Shown here piece after piece: positions 33,991-42,762 of a stretch of DNA of 64,000 nucleotides (the stretch's first letter is position 1; every line of letters begins with the position of its first letter). The DNA is from DAOUBF01 sp034432795 (lineage in GTDB: Bacteria > Chloroflexota > Anaerolineae > DSLN01): contig DAOUBF010000061.1 of the NCBI GenBank assembly GCA_034432795.1, forward strand, positions 1 through 64,000, read 5' to 3'. The notes below the pieces were generated by a model. The model was given only the letters and a program-made list of their open reading frames with translations, did not search any database and was not told the origin of the DNA. Made by a program: the position numbers and the translations under genes.

Positions 33991-35142
33991 TTGAAGGTCG
34001 CCATCGTCGTCTCCTGGCTGAACCAATACGGCGGCGCCGAGCGAGTGCTGGAAGCCGTCCATGAGTTGCTGCCCCAGGCGCCGATTTACACCAGCATGTT
34101 CTGGCCGGAGGCCATGCCGCCGGATTATCGGACGTGGGACATCCGCGTCTCCTGGCTGGACCGGTTGCCCTTCATCCACCGGCATCACCAGCCCTTCCTG
34201 CCCCTGTATCCGCTGGCCTTTGAGGGCTTTGATTTGAGCGCTTACGATGTGGTGCTGTCCATCAGCAGCGGCTTCGCGCATGGTGTGATCACCCCACCCG
34301 GCACAACCCATCTGTGCTATTGCCTGACGCCGAGTCGTTTCCTGTGGACCTACCCGGCCTATGCCGAACGCGAGGCCATCGGCCCGCTGGCAAATGCGCT
34401 GCTCAAGCCCATTTTGTTGTGGTTGCGCCAGTGGGACCGGCTGGCGGCGGACCGCGTGGACCAGTTCATCGCTATCTCCACCGAGGTGCAGCGTCGCATC
34501 GCCAAGGTCTATCGCCGTGACTCGGCCCTGATCTTCCCGCCGGTGGATACCGGGCGGTTCACCCAGACGGCCACAGCAGAAGACGGTGACTACTTCCTGG
34601 TCGTCTCGCGCCTGATCCCCTACAAGCGCGTGGACCTGGCGGTGAAGGCGTTCACGGCGTTGAAGCTGCCCCTGCTGATCGCCGGGGAGGGGCGCGACCG
34701 GGCGCGGCTGGAGGCGCTGGCTGGGCCGAACGTCCGCTTCCTGGGGCGCGTACCCGACGCCGAACTGCCGGGCCTGTTCGCTCGTTGCCGCGCCTTCCTC
34801 TTCCCTGGCTATGAGGATTTCGGCATTGCGCCGGTAGAGGCCCAGGCGGCGGGCCGACCGGTGATCGCCTATGCCGCCGGTGGTGCGCTGGACACGGTGA
34901 TTGAGGGGGTGACCGGCCTGTTCTTCCGCGAACCGACGCCGGAGGCGCTGGCCGAGGCGGTGTGCCGTTTCAACCCGCGCGATTTCAACCCCGACGTGAT
35001 CCGCCAGCACGCCCGCCAGTTTGATAAGCGCGTATTCCAGCGCAAGCTGATGACACTCTTAGAAGAGCAAGGACAATCCCAAGGCTTATGGAACTCCGTG
35101 CCCTCTGGACCGTCATTGTACGCCGCTGGCCGCTGGTCGTAG
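33991..35142 (+). CDS. GT4 family glycosyltransferase
   Basis: A 383-residue GT-B glycosyltransferase. VAIVVSWLNQYGGAERVLEA is the acceptor-side start. The donor half has YFLVVSRLIPYKRVDLAVKA and the E-x7-E motif region in FPGYEDFGIAPVEAQAAGRP. It resembles WbaZ/mannosyltransferase-like enzymes of exopolysaccharide pathways. TTG 33991 is taken as start because the promoter places the transcript start near 33959. The 3' end overlaps the Wzz-like gene by 55 bp in another frame, so the two are coexpressed. Confidence 0.86.
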   Translation: MKVAIVVSWLNQYGGAERVLEAVHELLPQAPIYTSMFWPEAMPPDYRTWDIRVSWLDRLPFIHRHHQPFLPLYPLAFEGFDLSAYDVVLSISSGFAHGVITPPGTTHLCYCLTPSRFLWTYPAYAEREAIGPLANALLKPILLWLRQWDRLAADRVDQFIAISTEVQRRIAKVYRRDSALIFPPVDTGRFTQTATAEDGDYFLVVSRLIPYKRVDLAVKAFTALKLPLLIAGEGRDRARLEALAGPNVRFLGRVPDAELPGLFARCRAFLFPGYEDFGIAPVEAQAAGRPVIAYAAGGALDTVIEGVTGLFFREPTPEALAEAVCRFNPRDFNPDVIRQHARQFDKRVFQRKLMTLLEEQGQSQGLWNSVPSGPSLYAAGRWS

Positions 35143-35849
35143 CGCCGTTCGCGGTCGCTGCCGTGCTGGCGTTGGCGGCCTATACCCTGGCAGGGGCGCT
35201 GCCGGGCAGCATTCGGGGACTGCTATTTGCAGCTTTTCCGCAACCCACGCCGTCCGGCTACAGCACGGCGATGCGCTACGCGGTTGGTCAGCCGCCAGAG
35301 GAAGTGGGAAGTGCGTTCTTTGAGGACCCACGCTACAAAGCCTGGCTGACCTCGGAGTACATCGCCAATGGTCTGGCCGATTGGGTGCGCACCGGGAGCT
35401 TCGCCATGGCGGTGGGTGAGGAACTGCGGGCGGCTGGCGTGGCGATAGATGCCGGGCAGCTTCAGGGGCATATCGCCGCCGACAACCAGCGCAGCCTGCT
35501 GGTGGTGTACATCCAGAACTGGCCGGACGCGGGGCAGTTGAAAGCCATCGCGGAGGCGGCCACGCGCGTCTTGCAAACACGCAACCGTGACGTCTTCCCC
35601 CAGGTCGGGTCCGGGGCGGTGGTCACGCCCCTGGACCCGGTTATAGTGAGCGTGGCCCCACCGGGCCTGAGCAGCCGCCTTAACCTGCCCTTGCGCCTGG
35701 GGCTGGCGCTGATCGCCGGGGTGGCGCTGGCGTTTCTGGTGGATTACCTGGACCCGACCGTGCGCAGCCGGGCGGAGTTGGAGGCGCTGGGGCTGGGGGT
35801 GCTGGGCGAGATCCCTAAAAGCAAGCGAGCGGCCTCAGGGAGGGGCTGA
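35088..35849 (+). CDS. Wzz-like polysaccharide chain-length protein
   Basis: A 253-residue membrane protein. An N-terminal membrane segment (PLVVAPFAVAAVLALAAYTL) and a C-terminal one (LRLGLALIAGVALAFLVDYL) flank a periplasmic/extracellular domain, the layout of Wzz/polysaccharide co-polymerases. The C-terminal DPTVRSRAELEALGLGVLGE matches the segment that links such proteins to BY-kinases; no kinase domain follows. It overlaps the GT4 gene and probably acts in the same export pathway. Confidence 0.78.
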   Translation: MELRALWTVIVRRWPLVVAPFAVAAVLALAAYTLAGALPGSIRGLLFAAFPQPTPSGYSTAMRYAVGQPPEEVGSAFFEDPRYKAWLTSEYIANGLADWVRTGSFAMAVGEELRAAGVAIDAGQLQGHIAADNQRSLLVVYIQNWPDAGQLKAIAEAATRVLQTRNRDVFPQVGSGAVVTPLDPVIVSVAPPGLSSRLNLPLRLGLALIAGVALAFLVDYLDPTVRSRAELEALGLGVLGEIPKSKRAASGRG

Positions 35850-35859
35850 GGCCGCTCGC
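35825..35859 (+). terminator. strong hairpin overlapping the Wzz-like stop codon
   Basis: GCGAGCGGCCTCAG (35825-35838) and CTGAGGCCGCTCGC (35846-35859) are perfect 14-bp arms with a 7-nt loop. There is no T-run. The TGA stop (35847-35849) lies in the second arm. It separates convergent genes. Confidence 0.65.
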
Positions 35860-35895
35860 GTTCAACGAGCTGCGCCGGAGAGAGCGCATGGGGCC

Positions 35896-36303
35896 TTAGA
35901 AGGGGAACTCATCCTGCTCTGGGTCGGCAGCGGCGAGATCCCCGGCAGCGTCGGGCGTGGCGCTGCCATTGCTGCCCTTCGCGTCCATGAAACGCACGGT
36001 GCGGGCAGTCAACTCCAGCGACGCAGCCGGCTGGCCGTCGCGCTTGAGGTAGGGGCTGACCCGTAACCGCTCACCTTCTACCAATACACGCCGTCCCTTG
36101 CTCAGATAGGCATGGCAACTTTCTGCCTGCTTGCCCCACACCACCACGCGGAACCAGGTGGTCTCCTTCTGCTCCTCGCCCGCGTCGGTGGTCCACTCGC
36201 GGTTGGCGGCCAGCGAGAACTGCACGTAGGCCTGCCCGCTGGGGGTATAGCGCAGCTCGGGGTCTGCGCCCAGGTTGCCGATAATCACGTATTTCTGATA
36301 CAT
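35896..36303 (-). CDS. ssb: single-stranded DNA-binding protein
   Basis: A 135-residue SSB. The OB fold runs from MYQKYVIIGNLGADPELRYT, with FSLAANREWT and ETTWFRVVVWGKQAES, through GRRVLVEGERL to about residue 105. The C-terminus is the acidic tip EQDEFPF, which recruits DNA-repair partners. GAAAGGAG precedes the ATG at 36303. A GAAC-N4-GTTC pair lies about 100 bp upstream of the start, so SOS control is possible. Confidence 0.95.
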   Translation of the reverse strand: MYQKYVIIGNLGADPELRYTPSGQAYVQFSLAANREWTTDAGEEQKETTWFRVVVWGKQAESCHAYLSKGRRVLVEGERLRVSPYLKRDGQPAASLELTARTVRFMDAKGSNGSATPDAAGDLAAADPEQDEFPF

Positions 36304-36399
36304 CGCCGAATCTCCTTTCTGAAACCCATGCTCACCGTATTCCGTTCGACGATGGCTCCGTCTGCATCTTGTCGTATGCCCCAGAACCGGTACATCCCC

Positions 36400-36411
36400 G
36401 AACGTCTGTTC
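36400..36411. promoter_or_regulatory. putative LexA box upstream of ssb
   Basis: GAACGTCTGTTC has both half-sites of the lexA operator with the same 4-bp spacing. One spacer base (C where R is expected) and the outer G differ from the consensus. On the minus strand it lies just downstream of a TATAGT. Confidence 0.6.
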
Positions 36412-36432
36412 AAGTGTACTATATCATAACGT

Positions 36433-36451
36433 TGTGTCATGTAATGACACA
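36433..36451. promoter_or_regulatory. 19-bp palindrome between ssb and SCO genes
   Basis: TGTGTCAT, GTA, ATGACACA: perfect 8-bp arms. It is a likely operator for an unidentified dimeric regulator of one or both divergent genes. The rest of the 36304-36583 gap shows nothing else. Confidence 0.55.
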
Positions 36452-36583
36452 AAAGGTGAATTGATCCCGCGAAAGGCCGATATAGGACGAATGTCATCTT
36501 AAAAGGGTGATATTTGTCCCTTGTGCCCAAGCACATCTGGCATAAAGTGAGAAAGATACGCTATCCTGCCAAATAAGACCGAC

Positions 36584-37267
36584 ATGCGCAAGTTCTATAT
36601 TGGCTTGGGTGTGCTCGTCTTAGCGACGTTGGGCTTTGCCTTAGGCAGGCCGGTCCAGGTCTTGCCGCGTGTCGCGCCTGCTCCCACCTTCGCGCTCACC
36701 GACCAGAATGGCCAGCCCTTCAGTGATGCCGACCTGAATGGCCGGATTGCCGTGATTAACTTCATCTACACGCGCTGCACCACCGCCTGCCCGACAATGA
36801 CCGCGCAGATGTGCCTGCTCCAGGAACGCCTGCGGGCAGAGGGGTTATTAGGAAACCCGGTCGTCCTGGTCTCCATGAGTTTTGACCCGGAGCACGACAC
36901 GCCGGAGGTCCTGCGCGACTACGCTGCGCACTTCCAGGCCGACCCCGGGGCCTGGCGTTTCCTGACGGGCGACCCGGCAACGATCAAGGCGGCGATCGGT
37001 GGCGGGTTCGGCGTCTATTATGAGAAGACCGCCCAGCCTTCCGAGGGACAGGGCGGTCACAGCCATGGCGACTATGCCTTCGTTCACGAGAATCGCTTTG
37101 TTATCGTGGATGAGCGCGGCCTGATCCGCGCCGAATACCATGATCTGACCCTGGATGTAGATCGGGTGATCCGCGACATCCGGCTGGTCTTGCGTGAGGC
37201 GGCCAGCCAGGGGGCAACGCGCCTGGTCTATGAGGCCGCGCATCTGTTTCTATGCTATCCCAGGTAG
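36584..37267 (+). CDS. SCO1/SenC copper chaperone
   Basis: A 227-residue membrane-anchored thioredoxin-fold protein. The N-terminal anchor is FYIGLGVLVLATLGFALG. INFIYTRCTTACPTM contains the CxxxC copper site and YAFVHENRF the third ligand His. SCO proteins insert copper into the CuA site of cytochrome oxidase subunit II, and the oxidase genes follow directly. The last 25 residues (EAASQGATRLVYEAAHLFLC) are unusual and run into a G/C-rich repeat. Confidence 0.9.
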   Translation: MRKFYIGLGVLVLATLGFALGRPVQVLPRVAPAPTFALTDQNGQPFSDADLNGRIAVINFIYTRCTTACPTMTAQMCLLQERLRAEGLLGNPVVLVSMSFDPEHDTPEVLRDYAAHFQADPGAWRFLTGDPATIKAAIGGGFGVYYEKTAQPSEGQGGHSHGDYAFVHENRFVIVDERGLIRAEYHDLTLDVDRVIRDIRLVLREAASQGATRLVYEAAHLFLCYPR

Positions 37268-37274
37268 GCTCAGA

Positions 37275-37320
37275 AGTTCCCTCCCCCTGGATGGAGGAGG
37301 GGGGGAGGGGAGAGAGGGGC
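37275..37320. repeat. G/C-rich intergenic repeat
   Basis: CCCTCCCCCTGG faces GGAGGAGGGGGGGAGGGG, the same family as the other G/C-rich elements. Confidence 0.6.
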
Positions 37321-37381
37321 GTTGCGCTCAAGATGACAGGTCTATGATCTGCTCAGATTCATATAGAAAGGAGATGCCAGG

Positions 37382-37531
37382 ATGCCGGAACATGAACCGA
37401 CCAGGGAACAGGAGGTCCACGAGCCGCCTAAGGGGGCGTTGCTCATCACGGTGATCTACCTGTTCATCATCGCCATTCTGTGGGCGAACGTCTATCTGCA
37501 ACTGCTGCAGAGGGGGTTGCCGCAGCCATGA
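37382..37531 (+). CDS. cytochrome c oxidase subunit IIa (49 aa)
   Basis: A 49-codon gene. It starts MPEHEPTREQEVHEPPKGAL, then one membrane helix LLITVIYLFIIAILWANVYL, and ends in QLLQRGLPQP. This is the layout of the ba3-oxidase subunit IIa, a single-helix protein that completes the short subunit II. AAAGGAG lies upstream, and its stop overlaps the subunit II start (ATGA), which supports real translation. Confidence 0.85.
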   Translation: MPEHEPTREQEVHEPPKGALLITVIYLFIIAILWANVYLQLLQRGLPQP

Positions 37532-38007
37532 ACGACCGCTTTCGCTTCTACGTGTTTGAATCGCTGTGGATCCTGCCCAGCATTGCTATCCCCATTGCCA
37601 TGATGGTGGCGATTGCGTTGAGCGCCTTCGCTATCGGCATTCAATTACCGGGCGTGGCCGGGCGAGTGGACCCGCAGACGCTGGCCTCCTCGCCGCCGTT
37701 TGACCAGCCGGGGCTGCGCCAGCTTGCGCCGGGCCGCTACGAGGTCGTGATCGTGGCCCAGACCTGGCAGTTCACGCCGAATGAGATCCGCGTCCCCGCC
37801 GGGTCCACTGTCACTTTCATCGCCACCAGCAAGGATGTGACTCACGGCCTCAAGATTGAGAACACGGACGTGAACATGATGCTCCTGCCGGGCCAGGTTT
37901 CGCGCCTGACCACGCGCTTCAACACGCCCGGCGAGTACCTGTTCATCTGCCAGGAGTACTGCGGCGTCGGGCATCACCTGATGTTCGGCAAAGTCATTGT
38001 AGAGTAA
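37528..38007 (+). CDS. ba3-type cytochrome c oxidase subunit II
   Basis: A 159-residue subunit II with one N-terminal membrane helix (LWILPSIAIPIAMMVAIALS) and a cupredoxin domain. The CuA ligands are His in DVTHGLKIEN and the cluster CQEYCGVGHHLM (CxxxCxxxHxxM). Short length and a single helix mark the ba3/B-type family, in which subunit IIa supplies the missing helix. ATG 37528 overlaps the IIa stop. Subunit I follows 12 bp later. Confidence 0.92.
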   Translation: MNDRFRFYVFESLWILPSIAIPIAMMVAIALSAFAIGIQLPGVAGRVDPQTLASSPPFDQPGLRQLAPGRYEVVIVAQTWQFTPNEIRVPAGSTVTFIATSKDVTHGLKIENTDVNMMLLPGQVSRLTTRFNTPGEYLFICQEYCGVGHHLMFGKVIVE

Positions 38008-38019
38008 GGAGGCTCACGC

Positions 38020-39678
38020 ATGTCTATCACCGCATCTGTGCAACCGTTCCGCAGCGAGCACCGCCTGAGCACCGCGTATTTTATCGTCGCCCTGATCGCG
38101 TTGAGCATCGGCCTGCTCATGGGCCTGTTCCAGGGATTGGAGCACGCCGGCATTAATCTGTATCCGCTGCTCTCGCCGATCATCAAGAGCTACTATCAGG
38201 GCCTGACGCTGCACGGCGTGCTCAACGTGCTCGTATGGACGACCTTCTTCATCTGCGGTTTCCTGACGTTCGTGACCGTGCATCGCCTGAACCGGCCCCT
38301 GGCAAGCCTGCGGCTGGGCTGGTTCACCTTTTGGCTGATGACCACCGGGTTGCTCCTGGCGGCCTGGCCGCTGCTGAGCAACGATGCCACTGTCCTATTC
38401 ACCTTCTACCCGCCCCTCCAGGCGCATCCCGCCTTCTACATCGGCCTGACGCTGGTCGTCGCAGGCACGTGGCTGGTGCTGGTGAACCTGGTGCTGACCT
38501 ATCGCCGCTGGCGCCGGGACAACCCCGGCGTGCGCACGCCGCTGGCGGCCTTCATGTCGCTGGTCACCATGACGATGTGGACGATTGCCACCTTCGGCGT
38601 GGCCGCCGAGATGGTCTTCCTGCTCATCCCCTGGTCATTGGGCATGGTGGGCGGCACAGACCCGCTCCTGGCGCGGACGCTGTTCTGGTTCACCGGCCAT
38701 CCCATTGTGTACTTCTGGCTGCTGCCCGCCTATGTGTCGTGGTACACGATGGTGCCCAAGCAGGCCGGGGGCAAGCTGTTCAGTGACCCGATGGCGCGTG
38801 CCTCGTTTATCCTCTTCCTGATCCTCTCTATCCCGGTGGGGCTGCATCATCAATACACCGATCCCGGCGTGGGGCAGGGCTGGAAGTTCGTCCACGCCGT
38901 GTTCACCTTCGGCGTGTTCTTCCCCAGCCTGCTGACGTTCTTTAACGTCGTCGCCTCGCTGGAGTTGGGCGGGCGGGCGCGTGGCGGCACGGGCTGGCTG
39001 ATGTGGATCCGCCACCTGCCCTGGGGCGAGCCTTCGTTCACGGCGCAGGTGCTGGCGATGATCCTGTTCGCCTTCGGCGGCATCAGCGGCCTGGTGAACG
39101 CCTCGTACAACGTCAACCTGGCGGTGCACAACACCGCCTGGGTGCCGGGCCACTTCCACCTGACGGTGGGTACGGCGGTCACGCTGACCTTCATGGGCAT
39201 CCTGTACTGGCTGTGGCCCTATCTGACGGGCAAGGTGCTGTGGAGCAAGAACGTCGCCCTGGCGCAGGCCTGGACCTGGTTCATTGGTATGGCCATTTTC
39301 GCCAACGCGCTGCACCGGCTGGGGCTATTGGGTATGCCGCGCCGCACGGCGATCGGCGCGGCCACGTATCTGCCCCTTCAGCCGGAGTGGCAGGCGCTCC
39401 TGCCCCTGGTGGGTATCGGCGGCTCCATCCTGTTCCTGAGCGGTGTCCTGTTCTTCCTCAACATCGTGTTGACGCCGCTGTTATCCAGGGAGAAAGCGCG
39501 GGTGGAAATCCCGGTGGCGGAGGCGCTGTCCGGGCCGGAGGAGGCGCCGGCGATCCTGGACCAATGGCGGCCCTGGCTGGCGATTGCCGCCGTCCTGATC
39601 GTGATCGCCTATGGGCCAGTGCTGGTGAACCTGATCACCACGACGCCGTTAAACGTGCTGGGGCGGCGGGTGTGGTAA
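38020..39678 (+). CDS. ba3-type cytochrome c oxidase subunit I
   Basis: A 552-residue heme-copper oxidase subunit I with about thirteen membrane helices. Heme ligands are in GLTLHGVLNVL and HNTAWVPGHFHLTVG. The CuB centre has FTGHPIVYFWLLPAY (His and cross-linked Tyr) and LHHQYTDPG. The HPIVY motif and absence of the A-family glutamate place it in the B/ba3 family, oxidases with high oxygen affinity. It is the last gene of the SCO - IIa - II - I set. No subunit III or heme A synthase gene is nearby. Confidence 0.94.
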   Translation: MSITASVQPFRSEHRLSTAYFIVALIALSIGLLMGLFQGLEHAGINLYPLLSPIIKSYYQGLTLHGVLNVLVWTTFFICGFLTFVTVHRLNRPLASLRLGWFTFWLMTTGLLLAAWPLLSNDATVLFTFYPPLQAHPAFYIGLTLVVAGTWLVLVNLVLTYRRWRRDNPGVRTPLAAFMSLVTMTMWTIATFGVAAEMVFLLIPWSLGMVGGTDPLLARTLFWFTGHPIVYFWLLPAYVSWYTMVPKQAGGKLFSDPMARASFILFLILSIPVGLHHQYTDPGVGQGWKFVHAVFTFGVFFPSLLTFFNVVASLELGGRARGGTGWLMWIRHLPWGEPSFTAQVLAMILFAFGGISGLVNASYNVNLAVHNTAWVPGHFHLTVGTAVTLTFMGILYWLWPYLTGKVLWSKNVALAQAWTWFIGMAIFANALHRLGLLGMPRRTAIGAATYLPLQPEWQALLPLVGIGGSILFLSGVLFFLNIVLTPLLSREKARVEIPVAEALSGPEEAPAILDQWRPWLAIAAVLIVIAYGPVLVNLITTTPLNVLGRRVW

Positions 39679-39909
39679 CCGGAGAAGGCGGGGGATCATA
39701 ACGTTAAGCCCCAAGGAGTGGCGCAACTCAGCGGGGATGCCGAGCCTCTGGGTTGGGCCGGGCGTTGCCCTGAAGCCGCTTGCCGCCGGATAGAGCCACT
39801 TCTGTGGCACGCTCTTGATGTAAGGTCACCCGCCGGTGATCTGAGCCGACCGGAGCGGACCGGCCTCAGAACGTCCAGCTTCCAGAGGGAACCACGTGTC
39901 CCTTGGAGC

Positions 39910-40068
39910 TTAACTTTGCCGATTCTAGTATATGACGCTTTTTGTGGCCTGTCAATACCCTTTGGTTTAGAAACGGTTAAGAAATCCTGACAGGTGGCCT
40001 CGCGTGAAGATGCCGGGATGATCAAAAAGCACCCGCCCAGGCCGCGAGGCCGCCTGGGCCAGGAAGTC
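39910..40068. repeat. left copy of a cassette-bounding direct repeat
   Basis: This 159-bp copy matches 42763-42890 nearly base for base, apart from a 30-bp insert (39966-39995) and one extra T. It contains a truncated, frame-intact copy of the 3' end of the gene at 42803-43186. The rest of the 39679-40084 gap shows no gene. Confidence 0.88.
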
Positions 40069-40084
40069 GCCGGTCCTAGCCTCA

Positions 40085-41425
40085 TCAATACTCGCTGCCT
40101 GTATACCATAAGCGAAACCAATCATGCTCCAGACCGCCGCTGTAATATGCCTCATGCCAGTCATGTTCAGGGTTCCCAGTATTGTCGGTCAGCAGCCAGG
40201 AGTTGGCAGAGGGACGAACCCCATAGTGATAACCTCCGCCAAAGTACCACTCGCTCCAGAAAAAGAAGCGCATTGAGTCGGCTGCTAGCTCAGGATTATT
40301 ACCTGAGGTCTTGTCGGGCAAGGGGTTACCCATCCCTTGCCATGGTGAGGCTAGGTCTGCCTCGCTAATCGTCGTGGGCTTCTGGTTAGCACGGATGGCA
40401 TCTTTCATCCATTGTGGAAAATAGATGGAGACATGCTGTCCATACGGGCAGAGAGCATAATCTTCCCGATACAGAATCCAATAGTTGTGCCAGTCCACAC
40501 CATCGTTCTTGATGCCATAAGTATTTACCATTGTGTCATACCCGGTTCCGCCCTCTATTAATTGCCTGAACTCACAAAGTGGTGGGGTAAACACATCTGC
40601 AATGTCGACCCCTTCAGCGTACAGACTTTGAGCCATAGGTGGGGTTAGCACACGTATATTTGGTGAGTAATATGTATGAACCCAGTCATAAATCGCTGAG
40701 AAGTAGATGTCCATTTCTTCCCATGCTATTCGGTTAAAGACAGCGGGGATGCTGTTGAATGTATACCACTCCGCGTTAGGTTCATTGGCAGCCTCAAAGC
40801 CAAATTCACTGAAACCGTTAGCGATATTCGTATTGTGAATGGCTCCCATCTCATCACCTAAGTCTCCCTTACTTCTATAGAGGTCGGGCCGACAATATCC
40901 ATCCGGCCCCACTGGTGGACCCGAGGAGAGATGATGGTTCTGATGGGCTGGGTCATCCCAATCTATGAAGTTCCCAGGCGAAGGGTAAATGCGGATGATA
41001 ACCTTAACGCCTGCTTGTGCCGCCCGCCTGATATAGTCAAAGATTACGGGTCTATCCGATCGTGGTATGGCGTATTGCACTTGGCATGGGTAGTAAGGAT
41101 CGCTACGTGGGTAGCGATGAATCTCATAGACCTGATCGCTGAGGAAGACGACCGCATAGGGCCATTGTCCACCCTGGTTAGGGTCAATTCGCTGAAGCAT
41201 GACGCTGAGCCAATCGTTCGTCCTGTTGCCCAGATGCACACCGGACCAGCACTTGGTAACACAATAATCTCGTGTAACTATAGGCAGCCAAGTACGACGC
41301 GTAGTCAGAGGCGGAACCAGAACCTGTCGGTGTGGTTGGGAAAGAGGCTGAGACCTGGCCGGGAAGCTGTCTGGGGCCAGCAGGAATAGCCCAACCAGGA
41401 CGATGGCGACCAGCAAGCGGTTCAT
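40085..41425 (-). CDS. secreted glycoside-hydrolase-like protein (clan A type)
   Basis: A 446-residue exported protein. A signal peptide (LLVAIVLVGLFLLAPDSFPA) is followed by TRRTWLPIVTRDY, like the linker motif of Chloroflexota exported proteins. The TIM-barrel pattern includes VKVIIRIYPSPGN, FGFEAANEPNAEWY with a likely acid/base Glu in NEP, and TTISEADLA with a candidate nucleophile Glu. This fits a GH5/GH39-like enzyme; no carbohydrate-binding module is seen. AAAGAGGT precedes the start. Base composition is clearly richer in A+T than its neighbours, and it lies inside a repeat-bounded cassette. Confidence 0.7.
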   Translation of the reverse strand: MNRLLVAIVLVGLFLLAPDSFPARSQPLSQPHRQVLVPPLTTRRTWLPIVTRDYCVTKCWSGVHLGNRTNDWLSVMLQRIDPNQGGQWPYAVVFLSDQVYEIHRYPRSDPYYPCQVQYAIPRSDRPVIFDYIRRAAQAGVKVIIRIYPSPGNFIDWDDPAHQNHHLSSGPPVGPDGYCRPDLYRSKGDLGDEMGAIHNTNIANGFSEFGFEAANEPNAEWYTFNSIPAVFNRIAWEEMDIYFSAIYDWVHTYYSPNIRVLTPPMAQSLYAEGVDIADVFTPPLCEFRQLIEGGTGYDTMVNTYGIKNDGVDWHNYWILYREDYALCPYGQHVSIYFPQWMKDAIRANQKPTTISEADLASPWQGMGNPLPDKTSGNNPELAADSMRFFFWSEWYFGGGYHYGVRPSANSWLLTDNTGNPEHDWHEAYYSGGLEHDWFRLWYTGSEY

Positions 41426-41437
41426 GTTCTACCTCTT

Positions 41438-42631
41438 TCATGGCTGACGGATGATAAACGCCGTATATAGATGCTGCGAGCCACCATAAGGTTGGGCTGT
41501 CCAAGCCAACCTGTTATTTGATAATACCAACTGGCCGCCAGTGATTTGATCGGGTGGGAGGCCCCAGAGCACATTAAACGGTATATCCCGCTGAAGATCA
41601 TAGCCGACCACGCTGATCAAGAAATCGCCCTCAATCAGAACGTGGTAAGCCGCGCCGGGGTTAGGTAGATTCAATATCCGGTCTGTGCGTGTCGCCAGGT
41701 CATAAAGATGTTGCTCGAAGGTCAACGTTGCACCTGTCGCTCGGGCACCGAGCCAGGCAACTCGCTGTCCATCACACGCATGTTGCTGCCCGACAGAGGC
41801 ACTGCGCGGAAAAAGTACCTGGCCAATTAAAATATCCTCGCCTGTTAGCAAGTTGTAGGCATGTAGGTCAACGATACTCGGCCAATGCTCCTGAAGCCCC
41901 TGTTTCAGGTAAATGACCCACTGCCTGGAGCAGACGCGCGGGAATGAATAGATAGCCGGACCCACGGCAATAGCGATCGCCTGATTTGTCGCCAAATCGT
42001 AGCCGTAGATCCCTATCCCACTAGCGTGGCTCTCTTGCCAGACTAGTAGGCTATCTTTCAAGTCTGGCCAATGGATAAGGCCCTGCTCCACCGTGAATTC
42101 ACGTGTCTGCATGAGGTCAAACACATGCAACTGACCCACATCATTCATTTGTACTGGATACTCCGCCCAGGCAACGTGGCGTCCTGAGATACGCGGCCCT
42201 TCAATACCTCGCTCAGCAACCTGACTCAGACGTTGTACCTGCCCAGTTCTGAGATCAACGGTTACGATTGTGATCCCGCCCCCTCGCACGCTGGCCCTGC
42301 TGACCAGCGTATCATCGTCCAGGTCAAGGTTAGATAATGCCTCAATGGTTATATCTTCCCCGGTTAAAGTCACCTCGCTGGCAGGACCAACCCATACACC
42401 TTGATTCGGCAGAGGCGTTGGAGTGGAATACCGGCGTGTCTGGACCGGTGGCATCGTGGGAAGAGGGGATTCTATAGTGGGTGATGGACCGGGGAGGGAT
42501 GACTGAAAGGTCGGGGGCGCTGGCTCTGCCCGTTCTCGTAACCTTCCAAAGATGATGGCCAGAACGACTGCGAGCGTAATAAGTGTGAGTGGTCCTAACC
42601 AACTTCGCACACTGCTCAGAACGCGGTTCAT
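41438..42631 (-). CDS. membrane-anchored TolB-like beta-propeller protein
   Basis: A 397-residue protein. An N-terminal membrane anchor (LGPLTLITLAVVLAIIFG) is followed by a Pro/Thr-rich linker and a beta-propeller from about residue 90. Repeats such as RISGRHVAWAEYP, VFDLMQTRE and YGYDLATNQAIAI recall TolB/DPP-IV N-terminal propellers. No catalytic domain is present. It is 12 bp upstream of the glycoside-hydrolase-like gene on the same strand, with a strong AGGGGGG site, so the two form an operon within the cassette. Confidence 0.72.
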   Translation of the reverse strand: MNRVLSSVRSWLGPLTLITLAVVLAIIFGRLRERAEPAPPTFQSSLPGPSPTIESPLPTMPPVQTRRYSTPTPLPNQGVWVGPASEVTLTGEDITIEALSNLDLDDDTLVSRASVRGGGITIVTVDLRTGQVQRLSQVAERGIEGPRISGRHVAWAEYPVQMNDVGQLHVFDLMQTREFTVEQGLIHWPDLKDSLLVWQESHASGIGIYGYDLATNQAIAIAVGPAIYSFPRVCSRQWVIYLKQGLQEHWPSIVDLHAYNLLTGEDILIGQVLFPRSASVGQQHACDGQRVAWLGARATGATLTFEQHLYDLATRTDRILNLPNPGAAYHVLIEGDFLISVVGYDLQRDIPFNVLWGLPPDQITGGQLVLSNNRLAWTAQPYGGSQHLYTAFIIRQP

Positions 42632-42649
42632 TTGTCCCCCCTGGCCCTT

Positions 42650-42757
42650 TTAGGCTATTCGCTGGTAACGGACGAAACGCGAAAACAGATCGCCAGGCAA
42701 GTCAAAGCGAAACGGTCCCAGGACGTTCAGTTCTCGCAGGAAATCATGTGCACCATA
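42650..42757 (-). pseudogene. possible coding remnant next to the right repeat
   Basis: On the minus strand a frame reads GAHDFLRELNVLGPFRFDLP and ends at a stop. A diverged counterpart (LWKLDVLRPVRSGR) lies beside the left repeat at 39840-39910. Neither has a start codon with a ribosome site. Confidence 0.3.
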
Positions 42758-42762
42758 GGGAT

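Noticed and set aside
39696..40121. 141-codon minus-strand frame over the left repeat
   Set aside because: No ribosome site. It is composed of repeat and gap sequence, and its Arg/Ser-rich translation shows no domain.
40085..42631. Insertion sequence or transposon
   Set aside because: There is no transposase or integrase and there are no terminal inverted repeats. The bounding repeats are direct and contain host coding sequence.
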